DNA of 54,968 nt from Bradyrhizobium neotropicale (GCF_001641695.1 NZ_LSEF01000102.1:1-54968), one strand, 5' to 3'; positions 33,313 to 42,077 are shown, counted from the first letter of the stretch. Numbers and translations: made by a program. The notes: generated by a model not told the origin, from the letters alone.

Positions 33313-34292
33313 TGGACAAGACCATCAACCAAAAAGCCTGGTTCCTGGTGCTGCCGGTGTTCCTGGTGGTGGCCTTCTCGGCGGTGCTGCCGCTGATGAC
33401 GGTCGTGAACTATTCGATGCAGGACACCTTCGGCAACAACCAGTTCTTCTGGAACGGTGTCGGCTGGTTCAAGGAATTGCTCGATCCCTCGACCGATCTC
33501 GGCGGCCGCTTCCTCGCTTCGCTCGGGCGCAACCTGTTCTTCTCGCTCGTCATCCTCGCCATCGAGGTGCCGCTCGGCATCGTCGTCGCGCTGTCGATGC
33601 CGCGCCAGGGCTGGACGGTGGCAGCCTGCCTCGTCATCCTCGCTTTGCCGCTCCTGATTCCGTGGAACGTGGTTGGGACGATCTGGCAGATCTTCGGCCG
33701 GCCCGATATCGGCTTGCTCGGCTATACGCTCAATGCGATGGGCATCGAGTACAACTACGTCTCCAACGATATCGATGCCTGGGTCACCGTCATCGTGATG
33801 GACGTCTGGCACTGGACGAGCCTGGTTGCGCTGCTCTGCTACGCCGGCCTGAAGTCGATCCCCGAGGCCTATTACCAGGCCGCGCAGATCGACGGCGCTT
33901 CGCGCTGGGCGGTGTTCAAGGCGATCCAGCTGCCGAAGATGAACCGCGTGCTCCTGATTGCGGTGCTGCTGCGCTTCATGGACTCTTTCATGATCTACAC
34001 CGAGCCGTTCGTCGTCACCGGCGGCGGGCCCGGCAACTCGACTACCTTCGTGTCGATCGAGCTCGTCAAGATCGCGCTCGGCCAGTTCGATCTCGGCAAG
34101 GCGGCGGCGCTGTCGCTGGTCTACAATTTGATCATCCTGATCGTCTGCTGGGTCTTCTACACCGTCATGACCAATGCCGGCGTCGAGCGTAAGGCGCAGG
34201 CGGAAGAGGAGCCGGCGGCGGAGCGCAAGCCCGCAGGCGCGCTCCAGCCAGCGCCCGCGCCCGCGCTCAAGCCGAAGGAAGGAGTGGCCTGA
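33312..34292 (+). CDS. glpP: Glycerol ABC transporter permease GlpP
   Basis: A 326-residue inner-membrane permease of the MalF-type binding-protein-dependent family. Six or so helices are visible. The cytoplasmic EAA loop that docks the ATPases is EAYYQAAQIDGASRWAVFKAIQLP. The last 40 residues are an unusual Glu/Ala/Pro/Lys-rich tail after the final helix. It is coupled to glpT and glpQ by TGATG overlaps on both sides, so stoichiometric production is likely. Confidence 0.92.
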   Translation: MDKTINQKAWFLVLPVFLVVAFSAVLPLMTVVNYSMQDTFGNNQFFWNGVGWFKELLDPSTDLGGRFLASLGRNLFFSLVILAIEVPLGIVVALSMPRQGWTVAACLVILALPLLIPWNVVGTIWQIFGRPDIGLLGYTLNAMGIEYNYVSNDIDAWVTVIVMDVWHWTSLVALLCYAGLKSIPEAYYQAAQIDGASRWAVFKAIQLPKMNRVLLIAVLLRFMDSFMIYTEPFVVTGGGPGNSTTFVSIELVKIALGQFDLGKAAALSLVYNLIILIVCWVFYTVMTNAGVERKAQAEEEPAAERKPAGALQPAPAPALKPKEGVA

Positions 34293-35098
34293 TGCACTCG
34301 ATTCCCGGACGCCGCGTCATCATGGCGCTGTTCCTGATCTTCCTGTTGTTGCCGATCTACTGGCTCGTCAACATGAGCTTCAAGACCAACAGCGAGATCG
34401 TCTCGACGATGACGCTGTGGCCGCACACGCCGACGCTCCAGCACTACAGGCGCATCTTCACCGACGAGAGCTGGTATTCCGGCTATATCAACTCGCTCGA
34501 ATACGTCGTCCTCAACACCATTATCTCGATCTCGGTGGCGCTGCCGGCGGCCTACGCGTTCTCGCGCTACCGCTTCCTCGGCGACAAGCATCTGTTCTTC
34601 TGGCTGCTGTCGAACCGCATGGCGCCGGCCGCGGTCTATGCGCTGCCGTTCTTCAACCTCTATTCGGCGATCGGGCTCTTTGATACGCCTTGGGCCGTTG
34701 CGCTCGCACACTGCATCTTCAACGTGCCGCTCGCGGTGTGGATCCTGGAAGGCTTCGTCTCCGGCGTGCCGCGCGAGATCGACGAGACCGCCTTCCTCGA
34801 CGGCTATTCCTTCCCGCGCTTCTTCATCAAGATCCTGGTGCCGCTGATCGCGAGCGGCATCGGCGTTGCCGCCTTCTTCTGCTTCATGTTCTCCTGGGTC
34901 GAACTGCTGCTCGCGCGCACGCTGACCTCGGTGCAGGCCAAGCCGATCGCGGCGATCATGACGCGCACGGTGTCGGCGGCCGGCATGGATTGGGGACTGC
35001 TCGCGGCGGCCGGCGTGCTCACCATCATTCCGGGCGCGCTCGTGATCTGGTTCGTCCGCAACTACATCGCGCGCGGCTTTGCGCTCGGCAGAGTCTAG
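34292..35098 (+). CDS. glpQ: Glycerol ABC transporter permease GlpQ
   Basis: A 268-residue MalG-type permease, the partner of GlpP. Six hydrophobic helices are seen. The EAA loop is REIDETAFLDGYSFPRFFIKILVPLIASG. The N-terminal sequence FLIFLLLPIYWLVNMSFKTNSEI is typical of carbohydrate permeases of this class. It overlaps glpP by 1 nt and is followed after 11 nt by glpU. The name follows the Rhizobium operon and is not the glycerophosphodiester phosphodiesterase called GlpQ in enteric bacteria. Confidence 0.92.
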   Translation: MHSIPGRRVIMALFLIFLLLPIYWLVNMSFKTNSEIVSTMTLWPHTPTLQHYRRIFTDESWYSGYINSLEYVVLNTIISISVALPAAYAFSRYRFLGDKHLFFWLLSNRMAPAAVYALPFFNLYSAIGLFDTPWAVALAHCIFNVPLAVWILEGFVSGVPREIDETAFLDGYSFPRFFIKILVPLIASGIGVAAFFCFMFSWVELLLARTLTSVQAKPIAAIMTRTVSAAGMDWGLLAAAGVLTIIPGALVIWFVRNYIARGFALGRV

Positions 35099-35109
35099 AG
35101 GAGGCGAGG

Positions 35110-35439
35110 ATGGAATCCATCGCATGGATGGCCTGGACGCTGCCGACGGCGATCTTCTTCATAGCGCTCGCCTGCACGCTCGCGGTGATGACCTGGCTTG
35201 CGGCCGTCTATCCCGAGGCCGAGCGCGTCGGCGTGCTGCGCATCCCGACCACGCGCGGCGACCGCCTGTTCGTCTCGCTGATCGCGGCCGCCGTCATCCA
35301 CCTCCTGTGGATCGCCTTCCTCGGCACCGACGCGATCGCGACGCTGCCGATCGGCGAGGACGGCTTCGAAATCTCGAGCCTGTGGCTCGCAAGTGGAATT
35401 TCGCTTGTCACGGCCGTGCTCATTTTCCGCACGGTCTGA
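35110..35439 (+). CDS. glpU: DUF2160 membrane protein GlpU
   Basis: A 109-residue protein with three predicted membrane helices (TAIFFIALACTLAVMTWLA, LFVSLIAAAVIHLLWIAFLG, LASGISLVTAVLIF). It matches the DUF2160 family found in rhizobial glycerol transport operons between permease and binding-protein genes. Its function is not established; a transporter accessory is the obvious guess. GAGGAGGCGAGG upstream gives a strong ribosome binding site. Confidence 0.87.
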   Translation: MESIAWMAWTLPTAIFFIALACTLAVMTWLAAVYPEAERVGVLRIPTTRGDRLFVSLIAAAVIHLLWIAFLGTDAIATLPIGEDGFEISSLWLASGISLVTAVLIFRTV

Positions 35440-35514
35440 AGCTCGCGAAGAGACGGCCAGATCCGGGATCAACCCGGGCCTGTATAAGGTTTGTCGCTGC
35501 AACGGAGGAACAAC

Positions 35515-37311
35515 ATGCGACAGTTTAGGAGAAGGAAAGGTCCATTGACCAAGAACAATTTTCTGACCATGTCCAGCGCCGCCGCCCTCGTTGCGGTGTC
35601 GTTCGCCGTCTCGGCGCCGGTTCGCGCCGCCGACGACGCCGTGATCCAGAAGTGGATCGCGGAATTCCAGCCCTCGACGCTGTCGAAGGACGACCAGAAG
35701 AAGGAGCTGGAGTGGTTCGCCAAGGCGGCCGAGCCGTTCAAGGGCATGGAGATCAACGTCGTCTCCGAGACGATCACGACCCACGAATACGAGTCGCAGA
35801 CGCTCGCCAAGGCGTTCTCCGAGCTCACCGGCATCAAGCTCAAGCACGACATCATCCAGGAAGGTGACGTCGTCGAGAAGCTGCAGACCCAGATGCAGTC
35901 CGGCAAGAACGTGTATGACGGCTGGATCAACGACTCCGACCTGATCGGCACGCACTTCCGCTACGGCCAGACCATCGTGCTGTCCGACTACATGAAGGGC
36001 GAGGGCAAGGACGTCACCGATCCCATGCTCGACGTCAACGACTTCATCGGCAAGTCGTTCACGACCGCGCCGGACGGCAAGCTCTACCAGCTGCCCGACC
36101 AGCAGTTCGCGAACCTCTACTGGTTCCGCTACGACTGGTTCACCAACCCCGACTACAAGGCCAAGTTCAAGGCCAAGTACGGCTACGAGCTCGGCGTGCC
36201 CGTGAACTGGTCGGCCTATGAGGACATCGCCGAGTTCTTCACCAACGACATCAAGGAGATCAACGGCGTCAAGGTCTACGGCCATATGGACTATGGCAAG
36301 AAGGACCCCTCGCTCGGATGGCGGTTCACCGACGCCTGGCTGTCGATGGCCGGCAACGGTGACAAGGGCATTCCGAACGGTCTGCCGGTCGACGAGTGGG
36401 GCATCCGCATGGAAGGCTGCCGCCCGGTCGGCTCGAGCGTCGATCGTGGCGGCGACACCAACGGTCCCGCCGCGGTCTACGCCATCACGAAGTATCTCGA
36501 CTGGCTGAAGAAGTACGCGCCGCCGCAGGCGCAGGGCATGACCTTCTCGGAGGCAGGTCCGGTGCCGGCGCAGGGCAACATCGCCCAGCAGATCTTCTGG
36601 TACACCGCCTTCACCGCCGACATGGTGAAGCCTGGCATCGCCGTGATGAACGCGGACGGTACGCCGAAGTGGCGTATGGCCCCGTCGCCGCACGGTTCGT
36701 ACTGGAAGGAAGGCATGAAGCTCGGCTACCAGGACGCCGGCTCCGTGACGCTTCTGAAGTCGACCCCGGCTGATCGCCGCAAGGCAGCCTGGCTCTATCT
36801 CCAGTTCATCATCTCCAAGACGGTGTCGCTGAAGAAGAGCCATGTCGGTCTCACGTTCATCCGTGAATCCGACATCTGGGACAAGTCGTTCACCGAGCGT
36901 GCGCCGAAGCTCGGCGGCCTGATCGAGTTCTACCGCTCGCCCGCGCGCGTGCAGTGGACCCCGACCGGCAACAACGTGCCTGACTATCCGAAGCTCGCGC
37001 AGCTCTGGTGGCAGAACATCGGCGATGCGTCGTCCGGTACGAAGACGCCGCAAGCTGCGATGGACGCACTCGCGGCCGCCCAGGACTCCGTGATGGAGCG
37101 TCTGGAGAAGTCGGGCGTGCAGGGCGCCTGCGGTCCGAAGCTGCACAAGAAGGAGTCGGCCGAGTACTGGTTCGCGAAGGCCGAGAAGGACGGCACCATC
37201 GCGCCGCAGCGCAAGCTCGCCAACGAGAAGCCGAAGGGCGAGACGGTCGACTACGACACCCTGATCAAGTCGTGGCCGGCGACCCCGCCCAAGCGCGCGG
37301 AAGCGAAGTAA
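35515..37311 (+). CDS. glpV: Glycerol ABC transporter substrate-binding protein GlpV
   Basis: A 598-residue periplasmic binding protein, longer than the 400-450 residues usual for sugar-binding proteins but in line with rhizobial GlpV. The ATG at 35515 follows GGAGG by 6 nt. The signal peptide spans about residues 1-38 (TMSSAAALVAVSFAVSAPVRAAD). The mature protein shows the extracellular solute-binding family 1 fold (ETITTHEYESQTLAKAFSELTGIKLKHD, GKLYQLPDQQFANLYWFRYDW, AWLYLQFIISK). It is the last gene of the operon, ahead of a strong terminator. A decayed copy of its 3' end lies at 40788. Confidence 0.92.
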   Translation: MRQFRRRKGPLTKNNFLTMSSAAALVAVSFAVSAPVRAADDAVIQKWIAEFQPSTLSKDDQKKELEWFAKAAEPFKGMEINVVSETITTHEYESQTLAKAFSELTGIKLKHDIIQEGDVVEKLQTQMQSGKNVYDGWINDSDLIGTHFRYGQTIVLSDYMKGEGKDVTDPMLDVNDFIGKSFTTAPDGKLYQLPDQQFANLYWFRYDWFTNPDYKAKFKAKYGYELGVPVNWSAYEDIAEFFTNDIKEINGVKVYGHMDYGKKDPSLGWRFTDAWLSMAGNGDKGIPNGLPVDEWGIRMEGCRPVGSSVDRGGDTNGPAAVYAITKYLDWLKKYAPPQAQGMTFSEAGPVPAQGNIAQQIFWYTAFTADMVKPGIAVMNADGTPKWRMAPSPHGSYWKEGMKLGYQDAGSVTLLKSTPADRRKAAWLYLQFIISKTVSLKKSHVGLTFIRESDIWDKSFTERAPKLGGLIEFYRSPARVQWTPTGNNVPDYPKLAQLWWQNIGDASSGTKTPQAAMDALAAAQDSVMERLEKSGVQGACGPKLHKKESAEYWFAKAEKDGTIAPQRKLANEKPKGETVDYDTLIKSWPATPPKRAEAK

Positions 37312-37338
37312 GCCTCGCGCACAGCGCCATCAAACGCG

Positions 37339-37370
37339 AAAGGCCGGGAGCGATCCCGGCCTTTTTCTTT
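37339..37370 (+). terminator. Rho-independent terminator of the glp operon
   Basis: An 11-bp stem AAAGGCCGGGA/TCCCGGCCTTT with a GCGA loop and a T-rich tail, 28 nt after the glpV stop. A degenerate duplicate occurs near 40845-40872. Confidence 0.9.
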
Positions 37371-37395
37371 CTGTGAGCGCACCCTGCAACCACAT

Positions 37396-37476
37396 CGTCA
37401 TTGCGAGCGCAGCGAAGCAATCCAGGCTGCCACCGCGGAAAAGACTCTGGATTGCTTCGCTAGGTTCGCAATGACG
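37396..37476. repeat. Dispersed palindromic repeat, CGTCATTGCGAGCGCAGCGA family
   Basis: The left arm matches that of 19311-19390 over about 34 bases. The right arm ends TTCGCAATGACG. Confidence 0.85.
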
Positions 37477-37511
37477 AGCTTGTGGCGCGGCCGTCCCTCA
37501 TTCTCGACGTC

Positions 37512-37551
37512 ATCGCCCGCCTTGTGCGCAATTGCGCACTGGGCGGGCGAT
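37512..37551. repeat. Nested palindrome
   Basis: The outer stem ATCGCCCGCC/GGCGGGCGAT (10 bp) encloses a perfect 16-bp palindrome, GTGCGCAATTGCGCAC (37524-37539). Probably another repeat family rather than a terminator, as no T-run follows. Confidence 0.6.
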
Positions 37552-37658
37552 CGATAAATACGGAGAAGCCGCGGCGCGCTGGATCTCCCGCTTTCACGGG
37601 GCACAACGACGAGGTTGTGGCGCGAGACTTACGGCTTCGCACTTGCGCGCCGGCACGC

Positions 37659-38360
37659 TCACTCCTTGCGCTTCACCATATCCTCGATCATCGCCTGCAC
37701 ATGCGCGAGCCAGGCCCTCCGCATCTCCTGATCCGCAAGGTCGATCTGCGTATAGCTTGACAACGTGTAGAGGTTGGCGCGGTAGAAATAGGTGAGTGAG
37801 AGGATCGACAGGTAAAGATGGAAGCGGTCGCAGTCCGGCCTGAACTCGCGACGCTCGATGCCGCTCTGGAGGACGCGCTCCAGCATGCCCAGCTGCGTAT
37901 TGGCGAAGCTGCGGCGGATGTTGTTCCTGACGTGACGGCCCTTGAACAGATTCTCCGACGCGAGAATGCTGAGCAGCTCCGGGTGAGCCCAGTAGTAGTT
38001 CCAATTGAAGGCGACCAGCGCGGCGAGCGCTTGGCGTGGCCTGGAGAAATCGAGATCGAGCGCCTCTTCCGACGCAACCAGGTCGGCATAGCAATGCTCG
38101 ATGACCTGATGGAAGAGCTTCTCCTTGCTCTTGAAATAGTAGTAGAGCATCCGGTCGTTGCTCTTGGCGGCCTTGCTGATGCGATCGACCCGCGCGCCGC
38201 CATAGCCTTCGCGGGCAAACTCGGCGACGGCCGCGCGCAGAATGGCCTCGCGGGTCTGATCGGGCGCCCGCGTCCGCCGGGCCGTTGAGGCCCGTTTCCG
38301 CTTGGCCGCCCTTCGCGGCGCGGCGAGTGTGCGGACTGGCAGCTCTGTATCGTTGGCCAT
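37659..38360 (-). CDS. TetR family regulator of the SBP-Rieske cassette
   Basis: A 233-residue TetR-type repressor. A basic N-terminal tail (RRAAKRKRASTARRTR) precedes the HTH at about residues 35-80 (REAILRAAVAEFAREGYGGARVDRISKAAKSNDRMLYYYFKSKEKLF). The C-terminal domain (FNWNYYWAHPELLSILASENLFKG) resembles TetR proteins linked to aromatic catabolism. It is divergent from an orphan substrate-binding protein gene, and a perfect 20-bp palindrome lies between them, its likely operator. Confidence 0.88.
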   Translation of the reverse strand: MANDTELPVRTLAAPRRAAKRKRASTARRTRAPDQTREAILRAAVAEFAREGYGGARVDRISKAAKSNDRMLYYYFKSKEKLFHQVIEHCYADLVASEEALDLDFSRPRQALAALVAFNWNYYWAHPELLSILASENLFKGRHVRNNIRRSFANTQLGMLERVLQSGIERREFRPDCDRFHLYLSILSLTYFYRANLYTLSSYTQIDLADQEMRRAWLAHVQAMIEDMVKRKE

Positions 38361-38433
38361 CGCGTATCCCTGGAATCACGACCAGCAGGATGGGGCCTGC
38401 CGCTTTTTTGGCAAGCCCGCCGATTTTTCGTCA

Positions 38434-38481
38434 TTGACAACCCGGCGCGCCTGATATTCGCTATGTAGTAAGTACTACATA
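38434..38481 (+). promoter_or_regulatory. Promoter with 20-bp TetR operator
   Basis: TATGTAGTA-AG-TACTACATA (38462-38481) is a perfect 9+9 inverted repeat. A consensus -35 TTGACA is at 38434-38439, so the palindrome covers the -10/start region. It lies 31 nt before the SBP start codon and about 100 bp from the divergent tetR start. Confidence 0.7.
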
Positions 38482-38512
38482 CAATAGCTATTCCCAATGG
38501 CGGGAGGCTCAT

Positions 38513-39715
38513 ATGCGTGTTCCGGTTGTCCTGACGCTCGTTGGAATTGTCCTCGCAGTCGCCTGCAGTGCGGCGCAGGCGGCCGAACCGCCGCCGATCA
38601 AGATTGGTGAGATCTCGAGCTATTCGGCTCTCCCCGTGGGTACCCACGGCTATCGCCAGGGCTGGGAACTCGCGCGCGACGAGATCAACGGGAAGGGCGG
38701 CGTGCTCGGCCGCAAGCTCGAGATCATCGCCCGAGACGACGCCGGCAAGCCGGACGTGGCCATCACCGCTGCCGGTCAGCTGGTCGACGGCGAGCAGGTC
38801 GATCTCCTGACCGGCACGATCCTCTCCCATATCGGTCTGGCGGTCGCCGATTTCGCGAGGCAGAAGCAGAAATTCTTCCTCGCCTCTCAACCGCTGACGG
38901 ATGCCCTGATCTGGGAAAAGGGCAATCGATATACCTTCAGGCTGCGGCCGAGCACGTACACGCAGGCCGCCATCCTGGCAAAGGAGGCGGCCAAATTTCC
39001 GGCGCGGCGCTGGGCGACGATCGCGCCGAACTATGAGTTCGGCCAGGCCGCGGTGGCGAGCTTCAAGCGCGAGCTGAAGCGATTGAAGCCTGACGTCGAA
39101 TTCGTCTCCGAGCAGTGGCCGCCGCTCGGCAAGATCGACGCGGGTGCGGTCGTACAGGCGATGATGGCCGAGAATCCGGATGCCATATTCAACGCGACAT
39201 TCGGGGCCGACCTTGCCAAGCTTGTGCGCGAGGGCTCAACGCGGAACGCGTTCACGAACCGTGCCGTCGTCAGCATCCTCTCGGGCGAGCCGGAGTATCT
39301 CGCCCCGCTCAAGGACGAGGCGCCGCCCGGCTGGGTGGTCACCGGATATCCCTGGAGCGAGATCAAGACGCCGGCCCATGACGCATTCCTGAAAGCCTAT
39401 GTCGCGCGCTTCAAGGAACCGCCGAATATCGGTGCGCTGATCGGTTACACGAACATGCTGGCGCTGGCGAGAGCGATCGAGCAGGCCGGTTCGACCAATG
39501 CCGATGATCTCATCAAGTCGATGGAGCATCTGAAGGTCGATACGCCGGTAGGCCCGGTTGCTTTCCGTGCGATCGATCATCAGTCGACCATGGGTGTCTA
39601 TATCGGCGAGCTCGCGGTGCGGGACGGCCAGGGGGTGATGACCGACTGGCGCTATGTCGACGGGGCGGACTACCAGCCCGCAGACGCCGAGGTGTTGGCC
39701 AAGCTGAAGAACTAG
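38513..39715 (+). CDS. ABC-type branched-chain/aromatic substrate-binding protein, orphan
   Basis: A 400-residue periplasmic binding protein of the Leu/Ile/Val type (family 6). The signal peptide is residues 1-24 (TLVGIVLAVACSAAQA). The mature domain starts PIKIGEISSYSALPVGTHGYRQGWELARDEINGKGGVLGRKLEIIARDDAGKPD, the classic LivJ-like opening. No permease or ATPase genes are adjacent, so it must work with a distant transporter or act as a sensor. GGGAGG precedes the ATG. It is followed 9 nt later by a Rieske oxygenase gene. In alphaproteobacteria this family often binds aromatic acids. Confidence 0.9.
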   Translation: MRVPVVLTLVGIVLAVACSAAQAAEPPPIKIGEISSYSALPVGTHGYRQGWELARDEINGKGGVLGRKLEIIARDDAGKPDVAITAAGQLVDGEQVDLLTGTILSHIGLAVADFARQKQKFFLASQPLTDALIWEKGNRYTFRLRPSTYTQAAILAKEAAKFPARRWATIAPNYEFGQAAVASFKRELKRLKPDVEFVSEQWPPLGKIDAGAVVQAMMAENPDAIFNATFGADLAKLVREGSTRNAFTNRAVVSILSGEPEYLAPLKDEAPPGWVVTGYPWSEIKTPAHDAFLKAYVARFKEPPNIGALIGYTNMLALARAIEQAGSTNADDLIKSMEHLKVDTPVGPVAFRAIDHQSTMGVYIGELAVRDGQGVMTDWRYVDGADYQPADAEVLAKLKN

Positions 39716-39724
39716 AGGTGTCCC

Positions 39725-40768
39725 ATGAACCTGCTCGCTCCGCGCAATAATTGGTATCCGCTCACCTGGTCACGCAACATCACGCGCAAGCTCGCCCGCC
39801 ACCGCATCCTCGGCATGGACCTCGTGGTTTACCGCAGCGAGGGGGGTGAGGTGATCGCGCTCGATGATGCCTGCCCGCACCGGCTCGCGCCGCTGTCGAT
39901 GGGCAAGCTCAGGGGTGATGCCATCGAATGCGGCTATCATGGCATGACCTTTGGCCCCGACGGGCGCTGTATCCGGATTCCTGGCCAACCGATGATTCCG
40001 CCGAACGCGCGGGTGCCGTCCTATCCGCTCCGGGAGAAGATGGGCCTGATCTGGATCTGGCCGGGCGATCCGGCCCTGGCCGATCCATCGCTGATCTACA
40101 ACCTGCCGCAGTTCGGCGAGGCCGGCTGGCATGCTGCCGAGGGCGACGCGCTGCGGATCGAGACCAACTACCTCAACCTCGCCGACAATCTCTGCGATCC
40201 CGCGCATGTCAGCTTCGTGCACCTGTCGACGCTCGGCAATGCCGCGAGCGAAGAGATTCCGGTGGAGCACAGCTTTGGCGATCGCGGCGTGCTGGTATGG
40301 CGGTGGATCCGGAATGCGCCGCCAATCCCGCTGTTCGGGAAATACGGTAATTTCAGCGGTCATGTCGACCGCTGGCACTATTACGACTACATCGCCCCCT
40401 GCATTGCGGTGATCGACTTCGGCAGCGCCGATGCCGGTGCGATCGCCGATCCGGAAGACCGTGGCAGAGGACTGCGCATCTTCGCCTGCCACTTCATCAC
40501 GCCGGTTGACGACAATGTCTGCATCGACCACTGGCTCCATGTCCGCAATTTCGCGCTTGACGATGCCGATGTCGATCAGCGCCTGCACGCCGATTTCCGT
40601 ATCGCGTTCAACGAGGACAAGGAGATTCTGGAGCGCATCGAGGAGGTCGTGCAGGCCCGCCCCAACGCCAAGACCATCCGCCTCGCCATCGACGCCGCCC
40701 CACAGCGCATGCGCCGCATCGTGGAGCGCATAGTGGCGGGCGAAGCAGAAGCACGCGCATCGGCGTGA
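39725..40768 (+). CDS. Rieske aromatic-ring oxygenase / O-demethylase alpha subunit
   Basis: A 347-residue oxygenase subunit similar to vanillate O-demethylase VanA. The Rieske [2Fe-2S] ligands are Cys50, His52, Cys69 and His72 (ACPHRLAPLSMG ... ECGYHGMTFG). The mononuclear iron region is NLADNLCDPAHVSFVH, with Asp158, His161 and His166 positioned as expected. It follows the binding protein by 9 nt and is presumably cotranscribed. No reductase (VanB-type) gene is nearby, so electrons must come from elsewhere. The likely substrate is a methoxylated or hydroxylated aromatic acid, possibly the one bound by the SBP. Confidence 0.9.
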   Translation: MNLLAPRNNWYPLTWSRNITRKLARHRILGMDLVVYRSEGGEVIALDDACPHRLAPLSMGKLRGDAIECGYHGMTFGPDGRCIRIPGQPMIPPNARVPSYPLREKMGLIWIWPGDPALADPSLIYNLPQFGEAGWHAAEGDALRIETNYLNLADNLCDPAHVSFVHLSTLGNAASEEIPVEHSFGDRGVLVWRWIRNAPPIPLFGKYGNFSGHVDRWHYYDYIAPCIAVIDFGSADAGAIADPEDRGRGLRIFACHFITPVDDNVCIDHWLHVRNFALDDADVDQRLHADFRIAFNEDKEILERIEEVVQARPNAKTIRLAIDAAPQRMRRIVERIVAGEAEARASA

Positions 40769-40787
40769 GCGAGGATTTACGGAGAGC

Positions 40788-40873
40788 GCCGCCAAGTGCG
40801 CGGAAGCGAAGCAAGCGTCGCGCATAGCGCCGTCAAAACACGAAAGACCGGGAGCGATCCTGGCCCTTTTTTC
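40788..40873 (+). repeat. Degenerate copy of the glpV 3' end and terminator
   Basis: Aligns with 37284-37366 at roughly 87 percent by eye (about ten differences and one inserted base). It covers the last glpV codons, the spacer and the hairpin. The stop codon is mutated (GAAGTAAGC to GAAGCAAGC), and the hairpin has mismatches but keeps a run of six T. It lies 19 nt after the Rieske stop and may still terminate transcription. Confidence 0.85.
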
Positions 40874-40874
40874 C

Positions 40875-40970
40875 GGGTGAGGGGGACTTTCCGCGAGTCC
40901 AACAACCACCGACCTCGCGGAGACTCCCCCTCACCCCAACCCTCTCCCTGCAAGCGGGGAGAGGGAGAAG
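40875..40970. repeat. Dispersed repeat, GTGAGGGGGA / TCCCCCTCACCCC family
   Basis: GTGAGGGGGA (40877-40886) is inverted at 40925-40934, followed by CTCTCCCTGCAAGCGGGGAGAG. Related to copies at 51285-51440 and 54885-54968. It ends 3 nt before the nemA stop. Confidence 0.7.
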
Positions 40971-40973
40971 AAA

Positions 40974-42077
40974 CTACTGCGCCGCGTCGGCCGCTTCCAG
41001 CGTCGGATAGTCCGTATAGCCCTTCGCACCGCCGCCGTAGAACGTGTTCTTGTCCCAGTCGTTCAGCGCCGCGCCCTTCTTTAACCGCTCGACCAGGTCG
41101 GGGTTGGAGATGAACGGCTTGCCGAACGCGATGAGGTCGGCGCTGCCTGATTCCAGCACCTTGGTCGCGAGATCGAAATCATAGCCGTTGTTGGCGATGT
41201 AGGCGCCGGAGAAGCGCTTGCGCAGGCCGGCAAAGTCGAACGGGGCGAAATCGCGCGGGCCGCCGGTGGCGCCCTCGACGACGTGGAGATAGACCAGCTT
41301 GAGCGCGCTGAGGCCGTCGACGATGTGATCGAACAGGGCTTGCGGATTGGAGTCGGAGATATCGTTCGCCGGCGATGCCGGCGAGATGCGGATGCCGGTG
41401 CGATCGGCGCCGGCTTCGGCGGCGACGGCTTTCGAGACCTCCAGCATCAGCCGCGCACGGTTCTCGATCGAGCCGCCATAGGCGTCAGTGCGCTTGTTGG
41501 TGCCGTCCTTGGCGAACTGCTCCAGCAGATAGCCGTTGGCGCCGTGGATCTCGACGCCGTCGAAGCCGGCCTCGAGCGCATTGCGCGTCGCGCGCTTGAA
41601 GTCGTCGATGATCCCGGGGATTTCGGAAAGCTCGAGCGCGCGCGGCTCGGAGACGTCGGCGAAGGTGCCGTTGACGAAGGTCTTGCCCTTGGCCCGGATC
41701 GCGCTCGGCGCGACCGGAGCTGCGCCATTGGCCTGGAGCGCGGTGTGGGAGATGCGCCCGACGTGCCAGAGCTGGATGAAGATGCGCCCGCCGCGCTCAT
41801 GGACGCTGTCGGTGACCTTGCGCCAGCCCGCGACCTGGTCCTTCGAATAGATGCCTGGGGTGTCCTGGTAGCCCTGACCCTGTTGCGAGATCTGGCTGGC
41901 TTCGGTGACCAGGAGGCCTGCGGAGGCGCGCTGGCCGTAGTAATCGGCGGCGAGCGGGCTCGGGACGAACGTCCCGGGTGCCGCGCGATTGCGCGTCAGC
42001 GGCGCCATCACGAAACGGTTGGCCAGCGTGATCGGGCCGAGCTTGTAGGTCTCAAACAATTTGGTCGGACGGCTCAT
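40974..42077 (-). CDS. nemA: Old yellow enzyme family alkene reductase
   Basis: A 367-residue FMN-dependent NAD(P)H:flavin oxidoreductase of the N-ethylmaleimide reductase type, reducing activated C=C bonds and some nitro compounds. It is a TIM barrel with the substrate-binding pair His178 and Asn181 (FDGVEIHGANGYLLEQF), preceded by FIQLWHVGRISH and followed by DAYGGSIENRARLMLEV. The N-terminal FVMAPLTRNRA is typical. It is a single gene on the minus strand. A 27-bp dyad (42114-42140) lies 37 nt upstream and may be its operator. A detoxification role is likely. Confidence 0.92.
   Translation of the reverse strand: MSRPTKLFETYKLGPITLANRFVMAPLTRNRAAPGTFVPSPLAADYYGQRASAGLLVTEASQISQQGQGYQDTPGIYSKDQVAGWRKVTDSVHERGGRIFIQLWHVGRISHTALQANGAAPVAPSAIRAKGKTFVNGTFADVSEPRALELSEIPGIIDDFKRATRNALEAGFDGVEIHGANGYLLEQFAKDGTNKRTDAYGGSIENRARLMLEVSKAVAAEAGADRTGIRISPASPANDISDSNPQALFDHIVDGLSALKLVYLHVVEGATGGPRDFAPFDFAGLRKRFSGAYIANNGYDFDLATKVLESGSADLIAFGKPFISNPDLVERLKKGAALNDWDKNTFYGGGAKGYTDYPTLEAADAAQ

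Larger units (their letters stand above)
37312..37658. other. Intergenic region: terminator and two repeat palindromes
   Basis: A 347-bp region with no credible gene. It carries the glp terminator (37339-37370), a CGTCATTGCGAG-family repeat (37396-37476) and a nested palindrome (37512-37551). Confidence 0.6.

Noticed and set aside
35095..37146. 683-aa open frame opposite glpU/glpV
   Set aside because: A shadow frame with no motif, and glpV is certain.
37284..40873. Integration sites (attL/attR) of a mobile element around the TetR-Rieske cassette
   Set aside because: No integrase, tRNA gene or transposase lies inside, and the direct repeats include coding sequence and a terminator. A duplication is the simpler reading.
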